13,973 bases of DNA from Prevotella sp. (GTDB lineage Bacteria > Bacteroidota > Bacteroidia > Bacteroidales > Bacteroidaceae): positions 1 through 13,973 of the forward strand of contig JAFPAS010000222.1 of NCBI GenBank assembly GCA_017424205.1, read 5' to 3'. How positions within the stretch are numbered: position 1 is the stretch's first letter; each line of letters begins with the position of its first letter. The notes below the pieces were generated by a model. It searched no databases. It was not told the origin of the DNA and worked only from the letters and a program-made list of their open reading frames with translations. Positions 6,369 through 13,973 of the stretch are shown piece by piece. Made by a program: the position numbers and the translations under genes.

Positions 6369-7694
6369 ATGAACAAGACAAAGAAATACATCACAGCATT
6401 CTGTCTCATAGCATCGGCTGCAGTCAATACTGCATACGGACAAATAACTTACGTTGAAGAAAATGAGAAGAACGTTGTAGCCAAGAACGAAAACGGTAAT
6501 GACGAGCAGATTGATATGCCTGAAGCTATGCTGCAGAATATCGACTCGCTGCTCAACCAATATCACGCTAAAATGTATTTGCAGCCAGATGCTGACTGCA
6601 ACATGCAGGACATCAATCCTTACTTCGAACCGGAAGTATACAAGCAAAGACTGTCAAGACTGCCTACGATTATCGAAATGCCTTATAACGATATCGTACA
6701 GAAATTTATTGACAAATATACAACACAGTTAAGAAGAAGCGTCAGCATGATGCTGGGTGCAAGCAATTTCTACATGCCTGTATTCGAACAGGCTCTGGAA
6801 ATGTACAACGTTCCGCTTGAGCTCAAATACCTTCCTGTCATTGAGTCTGCACTCAATCCTACTGCCGTATCAAGAGTGGGAGCAACAGGCATTTGGCAGT
6901 TCATGATTAACACCGGAAAACAATACGGACTGAACGTTAATACTCTTGTCGACGAGAGACGTGACCCATTTAAAGCATCGTATGCAGCAGCACACTACCT
7001 GCGTGACCTCTACAATATATTTGGCGACTGGACACTGGCTATCGCAGCATATAATGCCGGACCAGAAAATATAAACAAAGCAATAAAAAGAGCTGGCGGA
7101 ATAAAAGACTATTGGGCTATATATCCATATCTGCCAAGAGAAACAAGAGGATATGTTCCTGGATTTATTGCCGCAAACTACATAATGAACTACTATTGCG
7201 AGCATAACATATGCCCAATGGTAACAACACTTCCTACTAAAACCGACACAATAATGGTTAATAGGGATGTGCATCTGCAGCAAGTTGCCGCTGTTCTCAA
7301 TCTTGACATCGAACAGATTAAGGCTATTAATCCACAGTACAGACATAACATCGTAAACGGCAGCACAGAACCTTCACCTATAAGACTTCCGCAGACACAT
7401 ATCAGCATGTTCTTAGAGAACGAAGATTCTATATACGCATATCAAACAGAACAGCTGCTAACAAAACGCACTGAGGTGGTTATAAATGACAATGACCTCA
7501 ATGCAGGCAACGGCAAAAAGAGCAGATACAGCAAGCGCAATAAACGCTCTCGCTCTAAGTCTGTCACCATACGAAAAGGCGACACTCTATCAGAAATCGC
7601 TAAACGAAATGGCACTACTGTTGCAAAGCTAAAGCGTCTGAATAAGATTTCCGGTTCAAATATCCGTGCCGGCAAGAAAATCAGAGTAAGATAA
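6369..7694 (+). CDS. mltD: Secreted lytic transglycosylase, SLT domain plus LysM (MltD-like)
   Basis: This enzyme would cleave the MurNAc-GlcNAc bond of peptidoglycan in the periplasm, forming 1,6-anhydroMurNAc ends. The protein has 441 residues. A signal peptide covers 1-24 (cleavage near TAYG/Q, no lipobox cysteine). The SLT/GH23 domain spans about 130-280. It carries catalytic Glu159 in LPVIESALNP (155-164), GATGIWQFM (171-179), and AIAAYNAGP (224-232). A basic Ser/Arg/Lys linker (about 384-397) leads to one LysM domain (398-441, VTIRKGDTLSEIAKRN) that binds glycan strands. E. coli MltD is a lipoprotein with several LysM repeats; this one is shorter and apparently not lipidated. Arginine codons switch from AGA to CGN near residue 365. 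The gene lies in the parAB cluster ahead of rsh. Confidence 0.93.
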   Translation: MNKTKKYITAFCLIASAAVNTAYGQITYVEENEKNVVAKNENGNDEQIDMPEAMLQNIDSLLNQYHAKMYLQPDADCNMQDINPYFEPEVYKQRLSRLPTIIEMPYNDIVQKFIDKYTTQLRRSVSMMLGASNFYMPVFEQALEMYNVPLELKYLPVIESALNPTAVSRVGATGIWQFMINTGKQYGLNVNTLVDERRDPFKASYAAAHYLRDLYNIFGDWTLAIAAYNAGPENINKAIKRAGGIKDYWAIYPYLPRETRGYVPGFIAANYIMNYYCEHNICPMVTTLPTKTDTIMVNRDVHLQQVAAVLNLDIEQIKAINPQYRHNIVNGSTEPSPIRLPQTHISMFLENEDSIYAYQTEQLLTKRTEVVINDNDLNAGNGKKSRYSKRNKRSRSKSVTIRKGDTLSEIAKRNGTTVAKLKRLNKISGSNIRAGKKIRVR

Positions 7695-7700
7695 AGACTA

Positions 7701-7715
7701 AGGAGAGAGACTCCT
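7701..7715 (+). other. Small hairpin after mltD
   Basis: AGGAG (7701-7705) and CTCCT (7711-7715) form a 5-bp stem around a purine loop, 6 bases after the mltD stop, with flanking bases that extend the pairing imperfectly. No T tract follows, so I do not call it a terminator. It may mark mRNA processing between mltD and rsh. Confidence 0.25.
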
Positions 7716-7851
7716 CAGACAGGGCTTACTCAAAAGCTATTCTCTTACAGGAATAGATGTGTGCTGCTGCAGACTGACAAAGTACATCATCTCAATAAGA
7801 CGAGTAGATGAGCAGACACATAAGTATATCCACAGACACACACGAAATATA

Positions 7852-7867
7852 TTATTATATATAATAA
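7852..7867 (+). promoter_or_regulatory. Perfect 16-bp A/T palindrome directly upstream of the rsh start
   Basis: TTATTATATATAATAA is its own reverse complement and ends 5 bases before the ATG at 7873, so it overlaps the expected ribosome-binding region. It could be an A/T-rich promoter or operator element, or a weak mRNA hairpin affecting translation initiation. No Shine-Dalgarno sequence is present. Confidence 0.4.
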
Positions 7868-7872
7868 GGTGT

Positions 7873-10215
7873 ATGGCAGAAAATCTCACAAAAGAACAAC
7901 AGGACGAGAACATGGTTGCCGAGGCATTTGAGCAACTGCTCGAATGCTATATCAATTCACCACACCGACGCAAAGTTGACATCATAAAGAAAGCGTTTAA
8001 CTTTGCGTATCATGCACATCAAGGCGTACGTCGACTCTCTGGCGAACCATATATCATGCATCCACTGGAGGTCGCTACTATTGCATGCAAGGAAATCGGA
8101 CTTGGATCAACAAGTATATGCGCGGCACTATTGCACGATGTCGTAGAGGATACTGACTATACAATCAACGATATAGAAAATATCTTCGGAGCAAAGGTTG
8201 CGCAGATTGTTGATGGTCTCACAAAAATTTCAGGAGGAATTTTTGGCGACAAAGCATCAGCTCAGGCAGAGAACTTCAAGAAACTTCTTCTGACCATGAG
8301 CGATGACATTCGTGTCATCCTGATAAAGATTTGCGACCGCCTGCATAACATGAGGACATTAGCTTCTCAGCCAGCAAACAAGCAATATAAAATTGCGGGT
8401 GAGACGCTATACATCTATGCTCCTCTCGCAAACCGACTTGGACTAAACAAGATAAAGACAGAGCTTGAAGACCTCAGCTTCAAATACGAGCATCCAGAAG
8501 AATACAAGCGCATAGAAGATAAGTTGCAGTCTACTCAGGAAAAGCGTGACCTTCTGTTTGACGAGTTCACTGGGCCAATACGCCAGTCTCTTGACAAGAT
8601 GGGCGTAAACTACGAGATAAAGGCTCGCGTGAAAAGCCCCTACTCTATCTGGAACAAGATGCGCAACAAGCATGTCACATTTGATGAAATATACGACATA
8701 CTTGCAGTGCGCATAATATGCACTCCACATAAACGCGAAGAAGAGATAAACGAGTGCTTCCAGATATACGTTGCAATAAGCCAGCTTTACGAAGCTCACC
8801 CTGACCGCTTACGCGATTGGTTGAATCATCCAAAAGCAAATGGCTACCGAGCACTGCACGTAACACTGATGTCTAAGTCAGGACGTTGGATAGAGGTGCA
8901 GATTCGCTCTGACCATATGGATGAAATAGCCGAACAAGGCTTTGCTGCCCACTGGAAATACAAAGATGGAGCAAACACCTCAGAAGACGAGCACGACAGG
9001 GAGCTCAACGACTGGCTACGAACCATCAAGGAAATACTTGATGACCCGCAGCCAGATGCCATGGACTTTCTTGATGCAATAAAGCTGAATCTCTTCGCAA
9101 GCGAGATATTTGTCTTCACACCAAAAGGCGATATCGTAACCATGCCAGCAAACAGCACAGCACTGGACTTCGCTTACAACATACACACTTTTCTCGGCAA
9201 TCACTGCATCGGAGCAAAAGTAAACCATAAGCTTGTACCGCTTAGTCACACGCTACAGTCTGGCGATCAAGTAGAGATTCTTACATCCAAGGCACAGCAT
9301 GTGTCACCTGAATGGATAAACTTTGTCTCTACAGCTAAGGCACGTGGCAAAATTCAGACACAGCTGCATCGTGAAGAGAAAGAAACACGCCGACTGGGTG
9401 AATCTATGCTAAAGGAGTGGATGAGCCAGCATGGCCTGGAACTTACAACCTCGTACCTTGACAGAATGTGCGACATACTTAAGGTAGGCAAGCACGAACA
9501 GCTGTTCCTGGGAATCGGCAACAAGAAGATCAAGCTCACTGATGCACTTCTTGACTCTCTCATCAAGCATAAACAGCCGAAGGATGGTGCATCAAAGTGG
9601 CGCAAGTTCGTACCTTCATTCATCAGCGGTGACAGTCGTAAGGCAAAGAAGGACGTGAAGCAAGGCAGCAATGCTAATGAAACAACAAGCCCAAGCTCTG
9701 CCCTCAACCTTATTCCTGGCACAGAACTCGGCGATGACGGCAAGATAAGGACATTAAGCACATTCAACAAGAAAGAGACGATATTCATCACAGAAGATAA
9801 TATTGACTATTTCGTGTTTGAAGATTGCTGCAATATTATCCCTGGCGACGATGTTCTGGGATATATTGACAGCAAAGGCAGAATAAAGATTCATCAGCGC
9901 GACTGTCACATAGCAGCACGACTAAAGTCTGGCTATGGCAATCGAATAGTCGATGCGAAGTGGAATATGCGCAAGACACGTCTATTCGTGACCAGCATAC
10001 ACGTTCGCGGAATAGACCGCATAGGATTGCTCAACGATGTGACACATGTTTTCTCTTCTGAGTTGCAGCTTAACATCATGAAGGTAAACATAGACTGCAT
10101 GGACGGAATCTTTGATGCTCACTTCTCATTCCGCATACATGACCGCGAAGAAGTTGCAAATATCATCAACCGACTGAAACAAATATCCGACCTTCAAGAA
10201 ATATCACAAGAATAA
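7873..10215 (+). CDS. rsh: Bifunctional (p)ppGpp synthetase/hydrolase (RelA/SpoT homologue)
   Basis: This cytoplasmic enzyme makes and degrades the alarmone (p)ppGpp. I choose the ATG at 7873 (MAENLTKEQQ), giving 780 residues; the open frame extends to 7759, but those 38 residues look non-coding. The HD hydrolase domain has MHPLEVA (62-68), LLHDVVEDT (86-94; His88, Asp89, Glu92, Asp93) and DRLHNMRT (155-162), so hydrolysis should be active. The synthetase domain has KSPYSIWNKM (254-263), YDILAVRI (274-281), RLRD (312-315) and KANGYRALH (321-329). RLRD is a conservative form of the RxKD motif typical of bifunctional enzymes. A TGS domain (about 411-471), a Cys-containing region (DCCNIIPGDD to HQRDC, 651-678) and a C-terminal ACT domain (about 704-778) complete the long RSH layout. 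A Lys/Ser-rich linker at about 570-635 adds length. Confidence 0.97.
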   Translation: MAENLTKEQQDENMVAEAFEQLLECYINSPHRRKVDIIKKAFNFAYHAHQGVRRLSGEPYIMHPLEVATIACKEIGLGSTSICAALLHDVVEDTDYTINDIENIFGAKVAQIVDGLTKISGGIFGDKASAQAENFKKLLLTMSDDIRVILIKICDRLHNMRTLASQPANKQYKIAGETLYIYAPLANRLGLNKIKTELEDLSFKYEHPEEYKRIEDKLQSTQEKRDLLFDEFTGPIRQSLDKMGVNYEIKARVKSPYSIWNKMRNKHVTFDEIYDILAVRIICTPHKREEEINECFQIYVAISQLYEAHPDRLRDWLNHPKANGYRALHVTLMSKSGRWIEVQIRSDHMDEIAEQGFAAHWKYKDGANTSEDEHDRELNDWLRTIKEILDDPQPDAMDFLDAIKLNLFASEIFVFTPKGDIVTMPANSTALDFAYNIHTFLGNHCIGAKVNHKLVPLSHTLQSGDQVEILTSKAQHVSPEWINFVSTAKARGKIQTQLHREEKETRRLGESMLKEWMSQHGLELTTSYLDRMCDILKVGKHEQLFLGIGNKKIKLTDALLDSLIKHKQPKDGASKWRKFVPSFISGDSRKAKKDVKQGSNANETTSPSSALNLIPGTELGDDGKIRTLSTFNKKETIFITEDNIDYFVFEDCCNIIPGDDVLGYIDSKGRIKIHQRDCHIAARLKSGYGNRIVDAKWNMRKTRLFVTSIHVRGIDRIGLLNDVTHVFSSELQLNIMKVNIDCMDGIFDAHFSFRIHDREEVANIINRLKQISDLQEISQE

Positions 10216-10262
10216 ATATATCTGCTGAACGCAAAGAACAGATGCCACACCAGGCTATCGTA

Positions 10263-10270
10263 TATCTTTG
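10263..10270 (+). promoter_or_regulatory. Candidate -7 box (TATCTTTG) for the pectinesterase gene
   Basis: TATCTTTG matches TAnnTTTG exactly and lies 35 bases before the pectinesterase ATG, within the 90-base gap after rsh. I see no TTTG at the expected -33 spacing. A start near 10277 would leave a leader of about 29 bases. It suggests that the pectinesterase is transcribed separately from rsh. Confidence 0.45.
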
Positions 10271-10305
10271 CTCTCACACAAACTAAACCTAATACAAGAA
10301 AGATT

Positions 10306-11316
10306 ATGAAGAAAATCATCATGACACTGCTTGCTATCATCAGCATCACAGCAGTAAATGCGGCAAACAAGTATGACAATCCTGACACTCTCTTCGTGTC
10401 ACGCGATGGCACCTGCGAGTTCCGAAACATTAGCGATGCAATAGAGGTATGCCGAGCATACATGACTTATCACAAGGTGATTTTTGTCAAGAAAGGCGTA
10501 TACAAAGAGAAGATTATCGTACCTACATGGCTTACCAACATTGAGATATGCGGTGAAGACCGTGAGAATACAATAATAACATGGGACGACCATGCAAATA
10601 TTGTCGACCCGCATCTCGGTCGCAAGCTGACCACCTTCCGTACCTATACTGTTCTTGTACAAGGTTCAAACATCACATTTAAGAATATCACAATAGACAA
10701 CAATGCTGCACGTCTGGGTCAGGCTGTAGCTCTACATACTGAAGGCGACAAATGTGCCTTCATAAACTGTAAGCTGCTTGGCAATCAGGACACTGTATTC
10801 ACAGGCAGAGCCGGAGCACGTCAGTATTTCAAAAACTGCTATATTGAAGGTACAACAGACTTCATCTTCGGCCCTTCTACAGTATGGTTTGAGAACTGTG
10901 ACATCGTAAACAAAAACGATTCATACGTAACAGCTGCCTCTACACCAGCTGACCAGGCATATGGTTATATCTTCAATAACTGTCGCGTGAAATGCCTTGA
11001 AGGTCAAGATGCAATAAACAGCAACCGCAACAATCCAATAACAAAGTGCTGTCTCGGCCGTCCATGGCGTCCGTACGCATACACACTATTCATGAATTGT
11101 GAACTTGGCGGCCATATCGTTGCTGCAGGATGGAACAACTGGGGCAACAAGGAGAATGAGAAGACAGCCCGCTACATGGAATACAACAACCATGGCAAAG
11201 GTGCTGCAATAGAAGGACGTGCAGCATGGGCTAAGCAACTTACAAAGAAAGAAGCGAGCGCCATAACACTTGAGGCAGTATTCGGCGGAGACATCAGCTG
11301 GCTTCCGAAAGAATAG
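10306..11316 (+). CDS. Secreted pectinesterase (carbohydrate esterase family 8)
   Basis: Pectin methylesterase removes methyl esters from homogalacturonan, giving pectate and methanol, and so prepares pectin for lyases. The protein has 336 residues. A signal peptide occupies about 1-20 (KKIIMTLLAIISITAVNAA). The right-handed beta-helix domain shows the family motifs in order: GQAVAL (138-143, conserved Gln139), GNQDTVF (159-165, catalytic Asp162), TTDFIFG (183-189, catalytic Asp185) and LGRPW (250-254, Arg252 and Trp254). All catalytic residues are present. It most likely works in the periplasm, as no lipobox cysteine is visible. No SusC/SusD, pectate lyase or glycoside hydrolase is near, so it is outside a polysaccharide-utilisation locus within this window. 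It follows rsh by 90 bases and precedes an MFS gene by 101 bases on the same strand. Confidence 0.95.
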   Translation: MKKIIMTLLAIISITAVNAANKYDNPDTLFVSRDGTCEFRNISDAIEVCRAYMTYHKVIFVKKGVYKEKIIVPTWLTNIEICGEDRENTIITWDDHANIVDPHLGRKLTTFRTYTVLVQGSNITFKNITIDNNAARLGQAVALHTEGDKCAFINCKLLGNQDTVFTGRAGARQYFKNCYIEGTTDFIFGPSTVWFENCDIVNKNDSYVTAASTPADQAYGYIFNNCRVKCLEGQDAINSNRNNPITKCCLGRPWRPYAYTLFMNCELGGHIVAAGWNNWGNKENEKTARYMEYNNHGKGAAIEGRAAWAKQLTKKEASAITLEAVFGGDISWLPKE

Positions 11317-11417
11317 TGCGATCATAGATACTCAAAGCGCGAGCCACACTATTCCTGCCCCTAAGCATCACCACTGACAGCGACAGGAGATTATCGCACA
11401 TAACAGTATGGCAGGTT

Positions 11418-12629
11418 ATGGACAATCATGAACACAATGCCACAGGCGGACAGACCATACAGCCTCGTCTGTGGAACAGAAACTACACAAGAGCATGGAC
11501 AGCAAACTTCATGCTCTATGTATCGTTCATGCTCATTGTGCCTATATTGCCGCTCTATCTTAACGACACATATGGTGCGGGCAAACATACCATAGGAGCA
11601 GTACTTTCGGGCTACACCATAGCGATAATGCTCGTGAGGCCCTTCAGCGGTTATCTTATCGACAGTTTCAATCGTCATAAGGTTCTGCTGCTGTTCTATT
11701 CACTGGCATTCCTAATGTGCGGAATGTATCTTATAAGCACTTCACTGCTTATGTTCACAATCGTCCGCACTCTTCATGGCGCTCCATACGGTGCGACGAT
11801 AATAGCCAACAGCACCGTTGCAATAGATGTGCTTCATCCAGAGCGCCGTGCAGAAGGCATCGGCTATTATGGGTTGTCAAACAATCTTGCCACAGCTCTT
11901 AGCCCTTCGCTTGGAATTTTCATATATGAGATGACAGGTAATTTCCAACTGCTATTCGTCATTTCTATGGCCGTAGCAGGCATTGGAATGTTCATAGCAT
12001 CGAAGATAGAAATCCGTCAGCGCGAGCCCTTGCGTCGCGAGAAGCTATCCCTTGACAGGTTTTTCCTTCTTGCAGGCTGGCGTCAGGCAGTCATCATATG
12101 CTGTTTCGGTCTGAGCTATGGCATTCTCTCCACCTATCTTGCCATCTACGGCAAGGAGCAGCTGGGCATTAGCAGTGGCACCGGGATATACTTCATGATA
12201 CTGTCCGTCGGTCTGATTCTGTCACGAATACAAGGCGGCCGTGCACTGCGTGACGGAAGGGTTACTCACAATGCAGCCGTCGGTGTCGTCATCTCTGTGA
12301 TAGGCTATACACTGTTTGCTGCTGTAACAGATATGTGGGCATACTACGCATCAGCCTTCATCATCGGATTAGGCAATGGTCATATGTTTCCAGCTATACA
12401 GACCATGTTCATCAACCTTGCTCCGAACAACAAGCGCGGCACAGCAAACTCCACACTATATTCATCATGGGATGCGGGAGTCGGCATTGGTATTCTGGCA
12501 GGCGGCATAGTAGCCGAGAGCTTGGGATATAGTCTTGCATTCTGGGCAGGCGCCATTGCCAATATGCTGGGTGTAGTATTTTTCTTCACCAACGTGCGGA
12601 AGTCATACGAAGCCTGCAAGCTGAGATAA
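11418..12629 (+). CDS. MFS transporter, probable efflux permease
   Basis: This 403-residue protein has about twelve hydrophobic segments, the standard major facilitator fold in the inner membrane. A hydrophilic N-terminal tail (1-24) precedes TM1 (about 28-48, FMLYVSFMLIVPILPLYL). The loop after TM2 carries a motif A variant, GYLIDSFNRHKVLL (78-91), including Asp82 and Arg86. RAEGIGYYG (144-152) follows in the middle loop, as in AraJ/YfcJ-like drug or sugar efflux permeases. The substrate cannot be inferred. The start at 11418 lacks a clear ribosome-binding site; an upstream ATG at 11408 is out of frame. It lies 101 bases after the pectinesterase and could share its transcript. Export of a metabolite or drug is more likely than sugar uptake from this resemblance, but confidence in direction is low. 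Confidence 0.88.
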   Translation: MDNHEHNATGGQTIQPRLWNRNYTRAWTANFMLYVSFMLIVPILPLYLNDTYGAGKHTIGAVLSGYTIAIMLVRPFSGYLIDSFNRHKVLLLFYSLAFLMCGMYLISTSLLMFTIVRTLHGAPYGATIIANSTVAIDVLHPERRAEGIGYYGLSNNLATALSPSLGIFIYEMTGNFQLLFVISMAVAGIGMFIASKIEIRQREPLRREKLSLDRFFLLAGWRQAVIICCFGLSYGILSTYLAIYGKEQLGISSGTGIYFMILSVGLILSRIQGGRALRDGRVTHNAAVGVVISVIGYTLFAAVTDMWAYYASAFIIGLGNGHMFPAIQTMFINLAPNNKRGTANSTLYSSWDAGVGIGILAGGIVAESLGYSLAFWAGAIANMLGVVFFFTNVRKSYEACKLR

Positions 12630-12708
12630 AAACAGCAAACTTGTGAGCACAGCAAGCTCTATCCATGCACAAAGAATAATTAACTCCAACATACATTAAT
12701 ATATCATC

Positions 12709-13056
12709 ATGACTCTAAAACAAAACAAGAATCTGAAACTCTACTACTCCATAAAGGAAGTAGCCCAGATGTTTAATGTGTCTGAGAGTCTTCTAAGATA
12801 TTGGGAGACAGAGTTCCCAACACTTCGCCCAAAGACAACGCCGAACAAGGTGCGTCAATACAGCGAGGCAGACATCAAGCAGGTGCGTAACATCCATAAT
12901 CTGCTGAAGGTGCGTGGATTCAAGATTGCAGCAGCACGCAAGATGATTAACAAAAACCCGACCACAGTAGATAAGAGTGCAGACATTCTCAATACACTCA
13001 TCTCTGTGCGCGATGAACTAAAGGATTTGAAGAAACAACTTGACAGTCTGCAGTAG
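12709..13056 (+). CDS. Small MerR-type transcriptional regulator
   Basis: This 115-residue DNA-binding protein has a winged helix-turn-helix at residues 12-75. YYSIKEVAQMFNVSESLLRY (12-31) holds the helix-turn-helix, RQYSEADIKQVRNI (49-62) the wing and following helix, and VRGFKIAAARKMI (68-80) the end of the domain. A short coiled-coil segment (about 93-115, ILNTLISVRDELKDLKKQL) should mediate dimerisation. There is no cysteine and no effector domain, so it is unlikely to be a metal or redox sensor. MerR proteins usually activate promoters with over-long spacers; its target here is unknown. It sits 79 bases after the MFS gene and 130 bases before alaS, all rightward. A small MerR gene close to alaS is, to my recollection, common in Bacteroidales. 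Confidence 0.9.
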   Translation: MTLKQNKNLKLYYSIKEVAQMFNVSESLLRYWETEFPTLRPKTTPNKVRQYSEADIKQVRNIHNLLKVRGFKIAAARKMINKNPTTVDKSADILNTLISVRDELKDLKKQLDSLQ

Positions 13057-13186
13057 AAACATCCTAACAGAGAGATTCTAATTTGCTCTGCGCATTACCT
13101 TCATGGTCACACGACAAGAAATTCATACGCAGACAGCGAGAATCAAGAAAAAAGAGAAGATTAACAATAAAAAATATACAACAAAA

Positions 13187-13973
13187 ATGATGACAGCAAA
13201 TGAAATCCGTGACTCGTTCAAACAGTTTTTCGAGTCAAAAGGACACACCATTGTGCCAAGCGCACCAATGGTAGTAAAAGACGACCCTACGCTGATGTTT
13301 ACTAATGCTGGCATGAACCAGTGGAAAGACATCATTCTTGGCACACGCGACCCAGAGCCACGCCGTCGTGCAGACTCACAGAAGTGTCTGCGTGTAAGCG
13401 GAAAGCATAACGACCTTGAGGAAGTAGGCCACGACACATACCACCATACCATGTTCGAGATGCTCGGCAACTGGTCGTTCGGCGACTATTTCAAAGAAGG
13501 CGCTATCGATATGGCATGGGAGTATCTTGTTGATGTGCTTAAGCTCAATCCTGCCGATCTCTATGTCACTGTATTCGAAGGCGATGACACAGAAGGTCTC
13601 GGACGCGACGACGAGGCTGCACAGTTCTGGCTGAAGCATGTGCCAGCCGACCATATAATAAACGGCAACAAGCACGACAACTTCTGGGAGATGGGCGATA
13701 CCGGACCATGCGGACCATGCTCAGAGATTCACCTCGACAGCCGTACACCAGAAGAGAAAGCTGCTGTAAGCGGACGCGAACTTGTAAACAAGGACGACCC
13801 GCAGGTTATCGAAATCTGGAACATCGTATTCATGCAGTACAACCGCAAGGCTGACGGTTCACTCGAGAGCCTCTCAATGAATGTTATCGACACCGGCATG
13901 GGATTCGAACGACTCGTACGTGCAATACAGGGCAAGAACTCTAACTACGACACAGACATCTTCCAGCCTGTCA
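13187..13973 (+). CDS. alaS: Alanyl-tRNA synthetase, N-terminal part (runs off the right edge)
   Basis: AlaRS attaches alanine to tRNA-Ala in the cytoplasm. The visible 262 codons cover the class II catalytic core, and the frame is open to the window end. Motifs include [17 protein letters not shown] (32-48), [20 protein letters not shown] (66-85), [15 protein letters not shown] (88-102, motif 1 region), [18 protein letters not shown] (165-182, motif 2) and [11 protein letters not shown] (233-243, motif 3). Two ATG codons are in tandem (13187 and 13190); the second gives the more usual [10 protein letters not shown] start, and either is possible. The C-terminal tRNA-recognition, editing and C-Ala domains lie outside the window. 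The 130-base gap after the merR gene is A-rich before the start, with no clear promoter box. Confidence 0.97.
   Translation, partial: MMTANEIRDSFKQFFESKGHTIVPSAPMVVKDDPTLMFTNAGMNQWKDIILGTRDPEPRRRADSQKCLRVSGKHNDLEEVGHDTYHHTMFEMLGNWSFGDYFKEGAIDMAWEYLVDVLKLNPADLYVTVFEGDDTEGLGRDDEAAQFWLKHVPADHIINGNKHDNFWEMGDTGPCGPCSEIHLDSRTPEEKAAVSGRELVNKDDPQVIEIWNIVFMQYNRKADGSLESLSMNVIDTGMGFERLVRAIQGKNSNYDTDIFQPV

Noticed and set aside
7759..7872. 38-residue N-terminal extension of the RelA/SpoT homologue (start MCCCRLTKY)
   Set aside because: The extension is Cys/Arg/His/Ile-rich and unlike RSH N-termini, and it covers the A/T palindrome. The ATG at 7873 gives a normal start.
11316..11399. GTGCGAT / ATCGCAC inverted repeat between the pectinesterase and MFS genes
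   Set aside because: Only 7 bases per arm with a 70-base separation; expected by chance and with no further structure.

Overview
The window looks like chromosomal core sequence from a Bacteroidota, most likely Bacteroidales of the Prevotella/Segatella type. The evidence is: the parA-parB-DUF5683-lytic transglycosylase-RelA/SpoT gene order, a Bacteroidetes-style AlaRS, a CE8 pectinesterase, long A/T-rich intergenic stretches, and promoter-like TAnnTTTG boxes that match the Bacteroides -7 consensus. I see no IS element, phage gene, CRISPR array, tRNA or rRNA. Genus-level placement is inference.

Left part (1-3410, leftward). The window opens inside a short conserved-looking reading frame that runs off the left edge and has no in-frame ATG at its beginning. 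A ~470-base gene-free stretch follows; it contains a strong hairpin terminator embedded in three ~21-base tandem repeats. Then, all leftward, come a small two-helix membrane protein, an AGCS-type alanine/glycine:cation symporter, and the nucleotidase SurE.

Centre (3411-10215, rightward). surE and parA diverge from what looks like one perfectly symmetric double promoter centred on TTCGAA. parA is followed, after an unusually long spacer with a perfect 17-bp stem, by parB, a DUF5683 membrane protein (TTG start), a secreted MltD-like lytic transglycosylase with a LysM domain, and a bifunctional (p)ppGpp synthetase/hydrolase. This joins chromosome segregation, cell-wall turnover and the stringent response in one collinear cluster. 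Arginine codon choice changes sharply within it: AGA-rich from parB through most of mltD, CGN-rich from the end of mltD onward.

Right part (10216-13973, rightward). A secreted CE8 pectinesterase stands alone with its own candidate promoter, outside any visible polysaccharide-utilisation locus. After it come an MFS transporter, a small cysteine-free MerR-type regulator, and the 5' part of alaS, which runs off the right edge.

Nothing here is clearly a new defence or mobile system. The items most worth checking are the symmetric divergent promoter, the codon-usage break inside mltD, the parA-parB spacer hairpin, the duplicated N-terminal motif of ParB, and the ATG-less reading frame at the left edge.
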